Below, piece after piece: positions 38,401 to 48,701 of a DNA stretch of 64,000 bases. Below the pieces are notes generated by a model. It ran no database searches, was not told the DNA's origin, and saw only the letters and a list, made by a program, of their open reading frames with translations. Position 1 is the stretch's first letter, and every line of letters starts with the position of its first letter. The translations under genes and the position numbers were made by a program. This DNA comes from Crambe crambe. Its lineage: Eukaryota > Porifera > Demospongiae > Poecilosclerida > Crambeidae. The stretch covers positions 4,050,501 to 4,114,500 of the forward strand of contig OZ004586.1 of assembly GCA_963924555.1 (NCBI GenBank), read 5' to 3'.

Positions 38401-41400
38401 CAATCTTCACTACTTGTAAATTGGAATGGCTGATGTTATCAGTCAGAGCTTTTACCTCATCATTTCCAAGGTAAGTGTTTGTAATGTCTAATATTTCCAG
38501 TGAATCCAGCCTGTTAAGTAATCTAGTCACCAAGTGTAACTGTTCAGTAACACAGTTGCGTCCATGATAGCAAAGTGAATATATAAAGGACAATTTTTTT
38601 CCAGTTTTCTTCACGAGTGCATCAATTCCTTCTTGTCCTATTGTACAGGCATCAAATGAAAGACAACTGCAAACATTTGGTGTATCAGATGAAATAACAT
38701 ATGCAATGGCTGTGAAATCTGTGGGAGTAAGAAAATCATCTTTAAAAAGGAGACAACTATTTTCAATTATGCTGTTGCATGTGCTGGGTTGCTGAGATTC
38801 GAAGGAGCACTGAACTTTGTATAAAGTTCCATATTGCGTGTCACTCATGAGCTCTTCGAACCTGTACTGATCATCAAATTCACTTAATCCACAGTAAAAC
38901 TTCCAAACTGTTTTCATCTGTTCAGCTTTTCCATATGTTCTAACTAGCTCAGTCTGCTCTATGAGATCAAGATTGAAAATATAGTATGCTGCAAGAAACT
39001 CTTGGAAGGTAAGATGAAGGAATGTGTACAATTTTTGAGAACCACATCTTGAAGCCATTTTATCGACCGTTATCAAACCAAGAGAATCCTTGTCACTAGA
39101 AGCATCAAAAAAATCTTTTACATCGGCTTCCATCACAACTTGCTTTGATGATGCAGTCATTTTAAAGGCTAATTTACAAATCTTTTCATATGGTATCCTC
39201 TCCAAGTCGGATAGAGATTTGATTGATTCTATGTACATATCTTCGTTATAGCGGCATAGAGTACGAAGGAGTGTGTATTTGGTGAATTCTTTATAAATAC
39301 CACTTTCTGTTTCAGGAAGATCATTACCACACTGGTCAAAGAGAAAGCATATCATGGCAGTGTGGATGGGCAAATAGCACATATGATGCACATTGGGGTG
39401 GTAATCAAGGTATTCATGAAGCTTATCACATTTGGATTTAACTGAAAATCTATACTTCTCGATATAATCATATATTTGATCTTTAAAAAATCCAAGAACC
39501 TCTATCTGTGTATTTGCCAAATCCCTAAACTTAGCTGCAGCAACAGGACGTGATGCTACGATGACTGCAGCTTTTGGAAGCTCCAATTTCTTAATGAGTT
39601 TAAAAATATAAGCATTATTGTTTTGTGGCAAGTATTCATCAAGACCATCAAGTATGAAGCAGAACCCCAATCCACTACGCTTATGAGCATACTTCATGAT
39701 ATCATCAACTGCTGATTCAGTATCATCCTCATAATAACACTCTAGTATATTCCGCAACTTAATAGCTGGATCACTAAGGAATCCACGAAGGTGAATTAAA
39801 AATAAAAGTTTGATATGACTAAATTTTAGTAAATCCTTAGCCCAATCCTGGCTGATTTTGTGAACTAGAGTGGTCTTCCCACTACCTGGACGGCCTTCAA
39901 TCATTAGACGTGTTCCAGCACCAATATTTTCAAAAGCCTTTTCAAATGGAATACTCACCTTATCTTTGAAGATATCGTCTGCATCTCCTCTAATGGTACA
40001 GCGAGCATATTCCCCTGCATTATCAAGAGCCTCTTGTTTGATTAGAGCTAAGTTGATGTAGGTATTTTTGTTTACTGGAGGCCAAGAATCTGTTGGTACT
40101 TCAGGCTGTGCAGTATAGATATCAGTAAGCTTTGATCTGTACTGATCTAATGGAGTCTCTACATCCAATATTATAGGATTAGTTTCTAATGTTTCACCTA
40201 AAGAGCTTTGAATCTCACAGGTATATGATGAGCCTTCCATGATCAGATCATCTACATATATACTGACTATGCTTTCTCCAGAACCATGGCATTTATGCTC
40301 TTTTTCATGATCATTTAGTTTTTTCCCATTTCTGTACCACTGATAACTTAGAGAGGTTTCAGAACTTGCACTAACCACCACTTCAAACAAAGCACATTTA
40401 CTTTCATTGATTTTGGTGCCATGAGATTGGCTAATAATTGAAATGCTTTCATTCTCAATTATACTACTATTCTCACTATCACTAGATTGGACTGAATCAT
40501 CATGTCTTGATGATAGAATACCTAACCTAACAAGATTCGCTTGGAGATTATTTGCTTCTACACCAAGTCCAACAATTTCACTGCGTAGTGTAGTTTCCAG
40601 ACTATTTAATGTAGGGGGTTTAGAATGGTCACATTCCTGCATCACCCATAAGTGCAATACTTTATTTAAACAGCCAATCATACCATACATATGTATCATG
40701 GATTCAATACCTCTTATCTCATTGTAAGGCAGCTGTAGGGATATAGCTATATCTCTCCATTTACTCGAATGTGCAGCTAGCACTTCTGTCAAAGCTGAAA
40801 TGTGCCGATCCTCAAAGTGAAAAGCAGGAGTAAGACACCCCTTCATACCTGCTGCAAACTCTTCCTCAGTGTTAATTAAGTTGCCAGGAGAAGCTTCCTC
40901 AGTGTTTCTCATAGTGTCAGAAGAAACCATTACTTTTAAACTTTCAGGTAAGGGTTTGGAAGCTGATTTTTTCTTCAATTTATTAAATATCTTTTTCACC
41001 TTGGGAAATAGCTTTCTCTTAGATGACTTAGAAACTACATGACCACTATAATATTGGGCTTCATCATCCATGGGTACTACGCTACCCAAAGACTCTGCAT
41101 CAGGTAACGCCTCAACACTCAAAGAAAGTGCTCTAACACTTTGCATGTCTCTTGAATCCATAAATAATGCATTATCAGATCTTGCAGGACCTAAAGATGA
41201 TGGATCAAAAGATAGTGCACTATCAGCCAGCAAGTCTCCTGCATCAGAAGATGCTGTACAAGCATCAAACTTTAAATTGGCTCCTGAATTCTTCAGTGAT
41301 TTTGCATAATGGTGCCTTGCTTGGTTGATTATGTTTCTATCTCCTCCATATTTTGATACCATTTTTAACCAATCCTCAAATAAAATATGACTGCTCTCTA

Positions 41401-41977
41401 TCGCTTTGTTTACATACAACATCAGATACCGGCACACTACTGGGTGTGGCACTCTGGAGTCAACCAAATCAATACTATCCTTTACTTTTTGAGGGATATA
41501 TGTAGCATCACTTGCATTCTTTATCAAAGATCGTAAGTCAGTGTCTTGGAGACTGGATATCATATTTTCGTAATGTTTTAAAGCTTTTATCGCAGACAAT
41601 ATCTTATAGACTTCCATGTAAATATCTTTAGCTATTGCTACTTTCTTCAATAGCTTAGCAAATTGTTTCACTTTAGCCTTTTTTAATTCCTGTACCAAAA
41701 CCTGTAAATTAGCACTATGGAGGTGAGCTACTACACTTTTGTAACTAATTGAAGTTTTCGATATTTTCTTTTTGGATATGAGTTCCTGTGTATTCGCCAG
41801 TTCCATCATTTCTGTTAATAACTCTATGAATTCTTTGAGTCCGGTTCCTTTTGCCTTTTTAACTAAAGTTGGCAGGTTTAATTTAGGAATAGCTTGAAGA
41901 AGAGTGGTTATCTCATCATTGTATTTATTCAGAGCTTCTGCAACTTTTACAGCTAGGGTAACCTCTGTGGCAGACAT
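35480..41977 (-). CDS. NLR-type receptor: helical region-Death-Ig-like-NACHT-LRR (2165 aa)
   Basis: Intronless, from ATG (41977) to a stop at 35480-35482. Residues 1-230 are Lys-rich helical sequence of unknown family; a low-complexity linker with a basic patch (about 315-340) follows. A Death-fold domain spans about 388-450 (ISALTEVLAAHSSKWRDIA). An Ig-like domain spans about 510-605 (SYQWYRNGKKL, then SSYTCEIQSSLG with the C-strand Trp and YxC). NACHT has Walker A GRPGSGKTT at about 695-703 and Walker B FCFILDGLDEY at about 772-782. LTFQEFLAAYYI (about 989) matches the NLR winged-helix end. About 32 ribonuclease-inhibitor-type LRRs of 28-29 residues (LHTLDISHNxIGxDGAxALA) fill about 1140-2130. 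Family knowledge: intracellular sensor, ATP-dependent oligomerisation, Death-domain signalling. No transmembrane segment or signal peptide is evident, so the Ig-like domain would be cytosolic, which is unusual. Ligand and pathway are unknown. Confidence 0.92.
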   Translation of the reverse strand: MSATEVTLAVKVAEALNKYNDEITTLLQAIPKLNLPTLVKKAKGTGLKEFIELLTEMMELANTQELISKKKISKTSISYKSVVAHLHSANLQVLVQELKKAKVKQFAKLLKKVAIAKDIYMEVYKILSAIKALKHYENMISSLQDTDLRSLIKNASDATYIPQKVKDSIDLVDSRVPHPVVCRYLMLYVNKAIESSHILFEDWLKMVSKYGGDRNIINQARHHYAKSLKNSGANLKFDACTASSDAGDLLADSALSFDPSSLGPARSDNALFMDSRDMQSVRALSLSVEALPDAESLGSVVPMDDEAQYYSGHVVSKSSKRKLFPKVKKIFNKLKKKSASKPLPESLKVMVSSDTMRNTEEASPGNLINTEEEFAAGMKGCLTPAFHFEDRHISALTEVLAAHSSKWRDIAISLQLPYNEIRGIESMIHMYGMIGCLNKVLHLWVMQECDHSKPPTLNSLETTLRSEIVGLGVEANNLQANLVRLGILSSRHDDSVQSSDSENSSIIENESISIISQSHGTKINESKCALFEVVVSASSETSLSYQWYRNGKKLNDHEKEHKCHGSGESIVSIYVDDLIMEGSSYTCEIQSSLGETLETNPIILDVETPLDQYRSKLTDIYTAQPEVPTDSWPPVNKNTYINLALIKQEALDNAGEYARCTIRGDADDIFKDKVSIPFEKAFENIGAGTRLMIEGRPGSGKTTLVHKISQDWAKDLLKFSHIKLLFLIHLRGFLSDPAIKLRNILECYYEDDTESAVDDIMKYAHKRSGLGFCFILDGLDEYLPQNNNAYIFKLIKKLELPKAAVIVASRPVAAAKFRDLANTQIEVLGFFKDQIYDYIEKYRFSVKSKCDKLHEYLDYHPNVHHMCYLPIHTAMICFLFDQCGNDLPETESGIYKEFTKYTLLRTLCRYNEDMYIESIKSLSDLERIPYEKICKLAFKMTASSKQVVMEADVKDFFDASSDKDSLGLITVDKMASRCGSQKLYTFLHLTFQEFLAAYYIFNLDLIEQTELVRTYGKAEQMKTVWKFYCGLSEFDDQYRFEELMSDTQYGTLYKVQCSFESQQPSTCNSIIENSCLLFKDDFLTPTDFTAIAYVISSDTPNVCSCLSFDACTIGQEGIDALVKKTGKKLSFIYSLCYHGRNCVTEQLHLVTRLLNRLDSLEILDITNTYLGNDEVKALTDNISHSNLQVVKIDSTGNNPLYSSDDVLQLFVDNLKSKCSRFLNIWFGSNYSKQYLVSTLIPLPFYFHNVSGLNDVSMCNSKLQPVLVKVLSIDLKRISVCRKLSLVNCSIDDEGARVLSNGIKYTSIKELQLSINLISDDGALALAGSIESCLNLRTLNLSCNLIGDEGAMAITNCVKDIGEFELLLWNNNITKHGADALFLVKIDVIIDTLDIKNVGSGNSGIAAVCSHLTACSGSNVKPLSDTLEFNDLSNLHTINLSNNCVDSHGAKILASSLINCYNLLTFDISCNRIGTDGATAIVKVLKHCRTLNISENSIDFDKIDEEGAEALASALKACDNLHELNISHNNLYKLGCLALAKALKSCTELHTLIISNSVLGNDGVKVLADGLKYCTDLHTLDIGNNYISKIAFYDGVLGDMFININLQEFNISHNALHSDGAKALADVLKHCHNLHTLNIGHNNIGNDGAEALSDVMKYWSKLHTLHVSGNNIHGDHLAVQLRNHRPDLHAFYFDGNRFGNDGANSLFAYLKYCNNLHTLDISHNHIGKDGALALAKIFEYDNHLHTLNLSYNDIQDDGVKALSEHLGKHSFLHTLRISGNCISNDGAKFLFSALGLCVNLHVLDVSSNDISKDGVKALADVSKQCSNLSILDISYNNCRDAAVAVADIINNCDSLCTLNISYSDICDSGSEAIAEHVCNYSHLRSLKINGNYISTVGAKSLFGAITHCSILHTLELSYNKIDADGMRAFSDVTRHCKNLHTLKIGYNNIGQDGAKALADALKNCNVLQTLDIQHNKIYEAGARALADGLKHCSALHTFDVSYNDIGREGMEALIGVIKHCSNLHTLIICGNNIGDGAVKTFANIMKHISNLHTLDISNNSIGPDGAIALTDGLKHCNNLVTLTLDHNFIADVGARALVYYLRHCSTLRYLNMRHCGIGCRGLERFTTVYNLFLTLDMSENDIREDFKIYKHNLFAWLYGCYRLTLY

Positions 41978-42060
41978 CTTTTGGGACAGAGGCTTGCAGC
42001 TATTATGTAGCTATGTACTGTATAATTATCCTTGTATCAGACTCTATTATACCTTTTGAT
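41978..42060 (-). promoter_or_regulatory. Possible NLR core promoter and 5'UTR
   Basis: On the minus strand a TATAATA-like motif lies about 70 bp before the ATG (near 42045-42052). The leader has no ATG between it and the start. Weak evidence from motif and spacing alone. Confidence 0.3.
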
Positions 42061-42993
42061 AACAGTGAAATTGAGTGTGTTGAAGAGAAGACAACTGATG
42101 AATAGATGTGCACTGCCAAAATGAAATTTACGTAGAAGATCACACTACACGTGCATCAATCTGCATGAACGAGAATATATAGTTATGATCCGGTGATATA
42201 TAATATTTAGCTACAGGCCATGCCCACTAATACATTTGTCTCATAGTCAAGCCGTGTAATAAATCCACGCTTATATCTCACACTCTATTGCATATGCACA
42301 GACTAGCCTAGTAACATTTTTGGTTGATATTTCTGAAGATGATAGGCAAGTTTTAACATTCTAAAGTTAGTTAATTGTTTGTAGGCCTGGTAGGCTGCTA
42401 GGCTTATCTAAGTGCTTCGTGGAAAGTATTACACATTCCCATATATGGATTGTTTGGAGGTCTGTCTTGGAACCGCCAATAATAATGTCCGCCAATATCT
42501 ATAGCTAGCTCTATAGGGCTAGGGGCCAGGGCACACAACTATATAGTCAAGTGAAACTTCATGCCATGCTCCTGGCTTGCTTGGGGCTCAACTAATGGCA
42601 TGCACATGTGCACGCAGTATAAGAATGCATGTGTGAGTGTGCGAAAATGCACTGTTGCCAATAATAATGTCCACCAAAAGCCTTCCATGGCCAATAAAAC
42701 TCCTGCCGAAATTAACTCGTAGCTATATAGTATGGTATAAACACTAATCATATTTACTAGTACATTTACCCTCATAAGTTCAAGTGAAATTAATCCTTAA
42801 TTATTTCACTCGTACTTCATAATTTCACTCCTACCTACTACGCATGTGCAGACTAACCTAGTCATGACATTTCTGAAGATTGTAAGGCAAGCTTGATTGA
42901 TTTTTCTACAGGGTGAATTGTAGGCGGCTAGGCTGATCTAAGTGGATTGTTGGCCTTGTAGGCCACGTTCACATAAACAGCTTCCTACATGCT

Positions 42994-43215
42994 GCCTGGC
43001 TGATACAAGTAATTTATCATTATGATTAATAGGCAATCACATGCTTCCCCCCCCCCCCCCCCCCCCCCCCGTGCAATTTGGGTATAATTGCATTCAGAAC
43101 TGTCTAAAATTGCACTCGGCTTCGCCTCATGTAATTACTTGACTTGGCCATTTCCTCGTGCAATTATACCCAAATTACACTCAAAAGCATGTAATTACCT
43201 ATACTAATTAGACTT
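42994..43215. mobile_element. Foldback element with C24 insertion
   Basis: GTGCAATTTGGGTATAATTG and CAATTATACCCAAATTACAC are inverted about a CTCGGCTTCGCCTC core. Outer ends (TTAATAGGCAATCACATGCT and AGCATGTAATTACCTATACT) also pair. The left arm is broken by the C run at 43047-43070. It looks like a MITE. Confidence 0.6.
43047..43070. repeat. C24 homopolymer
   Basis: 24 C in a row inside a foldback arm. Confidence 0.95.
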
Positions 43216-43977
43216 GTTAGTATAGTAGTGTATGTTATGCAGTGTAAGAATAAATTACTTGTTACACTTGGCCATATCTCATCCTGACTCATGTAATACG
43301 TAAGTGATTGCAAATTCATTCACAAAAATTTTAAACCTTAAAAATTTCCTGCTATATTATGGTAAGCTATAACAATAGAAAAATGGATTAATTATTGCCA
43401 CTTGAAATTTTCCAGATGCAGCTGCATGACCTAGCTAGAGCGCTAATCTAATTACGAAGATGCATGGTGGTGATGACTGGATATAGAAAATTGACTGCAA
43501 TATTCATCGTATGTACATCCTAAGTGGTTATTTCAATGCCAACCATCGGGTAAACACTATTCCACAATGCGGTGAGCCCCAGTCGACTGGAGAATTTCTA
43601 GCTATTGTATATAGCTATGTCCTAAGTGTTTATTTCAGTGACAACCATTGGGTAAACTGAGCATGCAAGCTCACCCCAGAATGCCTAGTAGAGTAGTTAT
43701 CCTCAAAACAGAACTGTTATTTTTGACCATTCACAGTTTTCTTTACTCGCCAATTAAATAGTGTCATAACAAGTGACTAAACATGTTTGCTAAAATAGCA
43801 ATTCTGCTTTTGCGGTGAACTCAATTATAGAATTCCATAACTGCACAAATACAAGACAAGTTAATAACGATACCACAATTGCATAAATGAACTATAGAGT
43901 TCAAGGAACATATAACCCAACACATTGAATGATTATAGCTAGATACATACTAGAGCTGTGACAATGTCTATATAATA

Positions 43978-44122
43978 GTTAGACAACGAGACCAAGGGAT
44001 CTACGGTCTATTTAGAAACCTGAGAGCCCTGGGCTGTAGCGTCCCGAGCGTAGCGAGGGCGCTACTAAGGGCCCGAAGGTTTCTAAACAGACCGTAGATC
44101 CCGTTGGTCGAGGTGTCTAACT
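43978..44122. mobile_element. 145-bp foldback MITE
   Basis: Arms of about 54 bp pair with few mismatches (left AGTTAGACAACGAGACCAAG; right GGTCGAGGTGTCTAACT). The core GTCCCGAGCGTAGCGAGGGC is itself partly palindromic. A lone arm of the same family is at 35104-35132. Confidence 0.75.
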
Positions 44123-44295
44123 TATTTAGACTATAGCCAATCACTGGAGTTGTTTAACTTACCTCAACACGCACTTGGAAACAATAACCATGGTTTTTAA
44201 ATGCAACAAACATGAGTCAGAGCGCACCTAGAAACAATAACCGTGGCCACCGCGATGCGTTGCTAGAATTGGACCAATTGGAATGACCATCTTTA

Positions 44296-44390
44296 CCGGG
44301 TTTACCTAGGGCAAGTGAATTCTAAGTGCTGTAAGGCGTGATTCTAAGTGCCATAAGGCGTGATTCTAAGTGAATAGAATTCACCAAATG
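44296..44390. repeat. Short tandem repeat of GATTCTAAGTGC units
   Basis: Three near copies of a 22-bp unit containing TAAGGCGTGATTCTAAGTG, bounded by inverted GTGAATTCTA and TAGAATTCAC. Confidence 0.75.
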
Positions 44391-44535
44391 GACCAATGAG
44401 ATTCCTTGATTGTGACTAGCTATAGTCTATTGTTACATCAGAACAGCTAGCAAACAACGATCAACCAGCTGATTTTATGTTGACGTCATGGGCTTTTCAG
44501 TCTGCTGCCACTGAATTAGTCTATGAATTAAGTGA

Positions 44536-44744
44536 CTATTCCTCTACCAACGATTCATGACATGAGTTGACTTCTACTTTGGAGATCATTTCGATAAAAA
44601 TACTAGGTACTATATTTTTTATCAGTTCATCACCTTTCACAGGCAATACATCAACACCTACATAGTTACTCAGTGAAGGGGTACCTGACATATTAGCTAT
44701 AACATCATGAAAACCTTTCCCCATCATGCATCCCTCGGTTGTAA
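44536..44744 (-). other. Possible orphan exon or gene remnant
   Basis: A 63-codon frame (minus, 44727-44536) has a protein-like composition. It is preceded by a T-rich tract and an AG that could be an acceptor (near 44744). No partner exon or family was recognised; it may be chance or a remnant. Confidence 0.2.
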
Positions 44745-44779
44745 AAAAAATTTGATAAACATAACTACCTGTTAGGCAA

Positions 44780-44963
44780 AACTAATCATTGTTGAAATAA
44801 TTAATCAATGCAGTTTTTGTTACATTCACCCAAAATATAGTGTCATGCTGTCAGATTAATCTCACGCACCTAACTAAACTAATCATTGTTGCCCATGCAG
44901 TTTTTGTTACATTCACATAAAATATAGTGTCATGTTGTCAGATCAATCTCACGCACCTAACTA
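44780..44963. repeat. Diverged tandem duplication, about 97 and 87 bp
   Basis: ACTAATCATTGTTG...CTCACGCACCTAACTA is present twice in a row, with a 10-bp length difference and scattered substitutions. Confidence 0.9.
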
Positions 44964-45736
44964 TAAGCTAATTTGTTAAAATAACACATGTTGTTTTTAT
45001 ACTGCTACATCAAATCGCTATACAAACTAGCAGGGACCACAATCCTCCATGAACCTGGCTGGTTTGGGTTCTCAATACAACACACCATTGACCAAATCAT
45101 ACTGTACACTAAGTTCCTGATTACCTGGGAGAGTATCATCCTTCAGGTAGTGAATAAAAGATAGCTATCAAGTCCAGATTGATGCAACATCATCCAAGGA
45201 ACTAGCTATACACGGACAAAACATTTGACTTTGTTTGGTTTACTAGCTGGGATTATGGGAAAGTGTATCAGCGTACTTGTCACTTCTGTATACTTGATCA
45301 TGAGATGATCATGGCCCATGCAAACCAGTCACCTATCATTATATTATTTAAAGAGATGGTGTGATCAAACCCTCCTCCAGTCCATGGGCCAGCACTGTCA
45401 TACTAGTACGTGCCCCAGGATGGCAGTTACAGATTCTGTATTGACTATACAGACACCTAAACAGTATTACCAAGAAGGATGTTTATCCGCTCCCCAGGAT
45501 TGACAATATTTTGGACACACTCTTCTTTGGACCTTGCTGCTGGATACTGGCAAATAGGATAGGATTCCAACTCAGCAGCAAAACCTGCTTTCATCGCCCA
45601 TCAAGGACTACATGAATTCGTCAGTACTAGGGCAATGTACAACATTTGAGTGAAAGCGAGCGAGCGAGTATTCCTATAGCTTTTGTGCTTATAGCTATTC
45701 ATTTTTTAAAAACTCCTTAGAAGATGTGGGTTTATA

Positions 45737-45995
45737 TATGTAAGTGGCAGGCAACTGCATACATAGAAAACTGTAATGCTTACCTCAAAGAATTTAGATA
45801 AGCCTAGTTCCTACAAGCCACTTAGAATGATAAGCCTTGTGCCAAAAGGCTGTAGTTAATGTTGAGCTGATAGTTCATTTGTGCTTTGCTATTGAGTTAT
45901 GTAAGTGGCAGGCAGCTGCATGCATAGAAAGCTAAGTACATACTTACCACAAAGCACTTAGATATGTCTAGTGCCTACAATCCACTTAGATAACC
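45737..45995. repeat. Diverged direct repeat of about 100 bp
   Basis: TATGTAAGTGGCAGGCARCTGCAT through CCACTTAGA occurs at about 45737-45833 and 45897-45995. Confidence 0.85.
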
Positions 45996-46869
45996 CAAGC
46001 CCCTACTATCCACCACGCTATAAACAAAGCGATATAGAAATCAATTACAATTGGAGCATGCGCATAAATGCATGCACAGGGCGCTACTATTGCACAACAC
46101 ATACGTACATACGGTACATAGGTACATACGTACGTACACCTGGGGCATTTTGGAGTGTAGACCTAGATAATTATGTACGTATATATTTTATAATTTCAAT
46201 GAGTCATGACCTGAGAGTCAGCTCGCTCACTGCAATAATATTCCAGCAATTTCAGCTCCCTCATTGATTTTGTAAAAATTAAAAACACATTTCTTTGCTA
46301 TGCCCAGAGTTCAAATAACTGCTGGCCCTTGGTGCAAAATGGCCAAATCACTTTCTAAAGTGTTTGATGCACTGCAAAAATAAGAGGGTGCATGTACTTC
46401 ATACCAATTGTATACAATGAACAGTAAAGGTATAGCTTCCTTACTGTTTTTATGGAGAGCATTCAAAAAGATATTCAGTAAACACTTTCACTTACATAAG
46501 CACTTCCAGCTATATTTTAACACGTAGAGCTGGGTAGCTAGCTAGCTACATTATCTACATTTTAATTTACTAGATAACTTGGTCCGCATAGTGTGTGTGT
46601 GCATTGTGGAACTTTAAGAAGTCTCTCTATCACTGTGTGAGACTGGCACACAGTTAAAAATAAAGCTGGGTAGTCATAGCAATAAAACATGAGAATATAA
46701 CAATCAGAAATTAAGCATTATCGCTGGTCATGTGCACATGGCTCACTTTATTGCTGTAAATAATACACAATTAGCTATAATTTTCCACTTCTAAGCTATA
46801 GCTACACGCAGCATTGATTTTTTTTTTTTGGAGGAGATTTAATTGGTTTGGCCTTATGTAGTAAATAGA

Positions 46870-47060
46870 GCTGAAGCCAATTACCCATATAGCTAGATCA
46901 TAGTTGTCACTTCGTAAGGCAAGTAGCAAGCACTAGATGATGTACAATTATAAAGTTATCCTAGCTTAGAATATGAAGCCAACTAACCATATCATACTAG
47001 TTGTCACATCTGTCACTTTGTAAGGAAAGTACCAAGCACTAGATGATGTACTATTGTTAC
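46870..47060. repeat. Diverged tandem duplication of about 95 bp
   Basis: TAGTTGTCAC...AGCACTAGATGATGTAC occurs twice, with a short insertion (ATCTGTCAC-like) in the second copy. Confidence 0.85.
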
Positions 47061-48083
47061 TCTCTAGAATATGCTAATAAGTACTGGCATGAATGCTCCC
47101 AACTTAGAGATTTTACTAACTCTCTCCATTATTATAGGCATCTATGCTGGTCATTTCCTCTACCCAATAACCTTATATAAGTATACCATACCATAAGAAT
47201 TCTCCAGGAGTTTGTTAGACAGCAGAGAGCTAGAGCAAGTCAGTCTTGTAGTTGCCAGTTGACTTTTGACCCTATCTACATGGACTTAAAAGCGGCAACC
47301 GCGCACGCCGTGCCGCCGATGGCCGGCCGGCCGAAGTCTGGCGTAGCGGCGACCCTTACCAATACTAGCGGCAAAATTCTACTTACTCACTGTTGTCTGC
47401 AATTCATGTGCCAGGTGCTTGGAATACAATAGCAGATGCAAATCCTGGAGCTATTCTTTGCACGCTATTCTTTGCACATAGGTACCCAATCCCAGCTCGA
47501 ACTTCTGGTGCACAGCAAGCCAGATTGGACATCTCCTTCCTGGAGCGAGATGTTCAATCGTATATTTGATCAGCACTTAGTCAAGTCATAGGTACAGGCT
47601 TATGGGGAAATATAAAGATGGGATGACAGCAGTTGGTGTGGAATTCACCACATAGCTAAAATTACTGCAAATAGCGATTTCAGACCTAACTACTTCCATA
47701 TATTGACAAATTGGATCGCCAAAAGCAATAATACCAACTTAAATTGTCCTGAATTGCACTCTCTACTTCATGATTAAAGTTGTTTGAATTATTGGTTAAG
47801 CGGTTTTTAAGATAATTGCGGTAGAATCATGTTTCAAAGAAAAAGCCATACAAAACAAATACGAATATTTGCGTACGTAGTGCGTTAATTAGAGTGGTGG
47901 CACCGCTTACCTCAGCGAAGTTTTGATCCAAGTCACGACCAACGCGATAAAGTAAGTGGATTCAATTTGTCCCAGGGAAAGTGGGGGCGCTGATTTCAAA
48001 TCTGAGGTCAGTTTTGTGTTCTAAAACGCAGAAGTCGAAGTCTAAGAGAGAAACCAAACCTTATTATTTGTTGCTAGCCTAAG

Positions 48084-48287
48084 GTGAGTTTTGTACAACA
48101 ATGTTACAGGTAGTTATATTACTCTAGTGCTAGGTACTAATCAATCAACTGTAGATAAGGCAGTAAAACTCAGCGGAAATGCGCGGATTTTAAACTGTGC
48201 TATTGCATGACATTAGTGTGCATTAATTTAAAACGATCATTGTGCAAATTGCTAGTATGTTATAATAGTTCAAATATTTTGGCATAG
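48084..48287 (+). other. 5'UTR intron of the small gene
   Basis: Consensus donor AAG|GTGAGT at 48084 and acceptor TAG at 48285-48287, six bases before the ATG at 48294. This supports a spliced transcript with a non-coding first exon ending at 48083. Confidence 0.6.
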
Positions 48288-48701
48288 GATACAATGGCCA
48301 CACGATTAGACCTAGGAGTTCACTGCAGGCAGGCTGGTATTTGTGAAGAAGATTTGGTAGCAGCCAACCAGCCAAAGTTAACCAAGCCTGTGAGTAAGGG
48401 TGTAGCATATGAACTAAATATTTACAGGAAAAAAAATGAATACTCTTGGAACATATTTTATGAATGGTTAGAACAATTATCGTGTGAAGCACTACCACCA
48501 TTAGCAACCGTTCGAGTTTCTATTTCTAGATTGCAAAAAAAGAGATCTGAACTATCTCGCAATAAACGGCATAATGAAATAGAAGAATTATTTCAGGAGC
48601 CATTTTTTCCTGCCATTCCAAGCCGGAAGACTATATCCCGTTCTGTTTCTTCCCACAATGGAAGTGAGTCTGCCAGTCAATTAGAAACCGTCGTGAATTG
48701 A
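48288..48701 (+). CDS. Small unrecognised protein (135 aa)
   Basis: ATG at 48294, stop at 48699-48701. The protein begins with a plausibly globular segment. Its middle has an aromatic stretch (NEYSWNIFYEWLEQL), then a Lys/Arg-rich probably helical segment (ISRLQKKRSELSRNKRHNEI) and a Ser-rich tail. I do not recognise the family. The upstream consensus intron argues for a real gene. A GTGAGT donor-like site at 48664 could splice out the last codons, so the full product may be longer or different. It may be a domesticated or broken transposon-encoded protein, but no catalytic motif is visible. Confidence 0.55.
   Translation, partial: DTMATRLDLGVHCRQAGICEEDLVAANQPKLTKPVSKGVAYELNIYRKKNEYSWNIFYEWLEQLSCEALPPLATVRVSISRLQKKRSELSRNKRHNEIEELFQEPFFPAIPSRKTISRSVSSHNGSESASQLETVVN

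Larger units (their letters stand above)
41978..48083. other. Repeat-dense spacer upstream of the NLR
   Basis: 6.1 kb with no confident gene. It holds several foldbacks, four diverged tandem duplications, a C24 run and a short GC/CpG-rich island near 47290-47350. It separates the NLR (minus) from the small gene at 48294 (plus) and may hold regulatory sequence for both. A diverged duplication relates about 42285-42420 to 42830-42960. Confidence 0.65.

Noticed and set aside
47281-47350. GC-rich patch considered as an RNA gene or CpG-island promoter
   Set aside because: No tRNA-like fold was found and it is about 700 bp from the nearest inferred exon; it may be part of a repeat.
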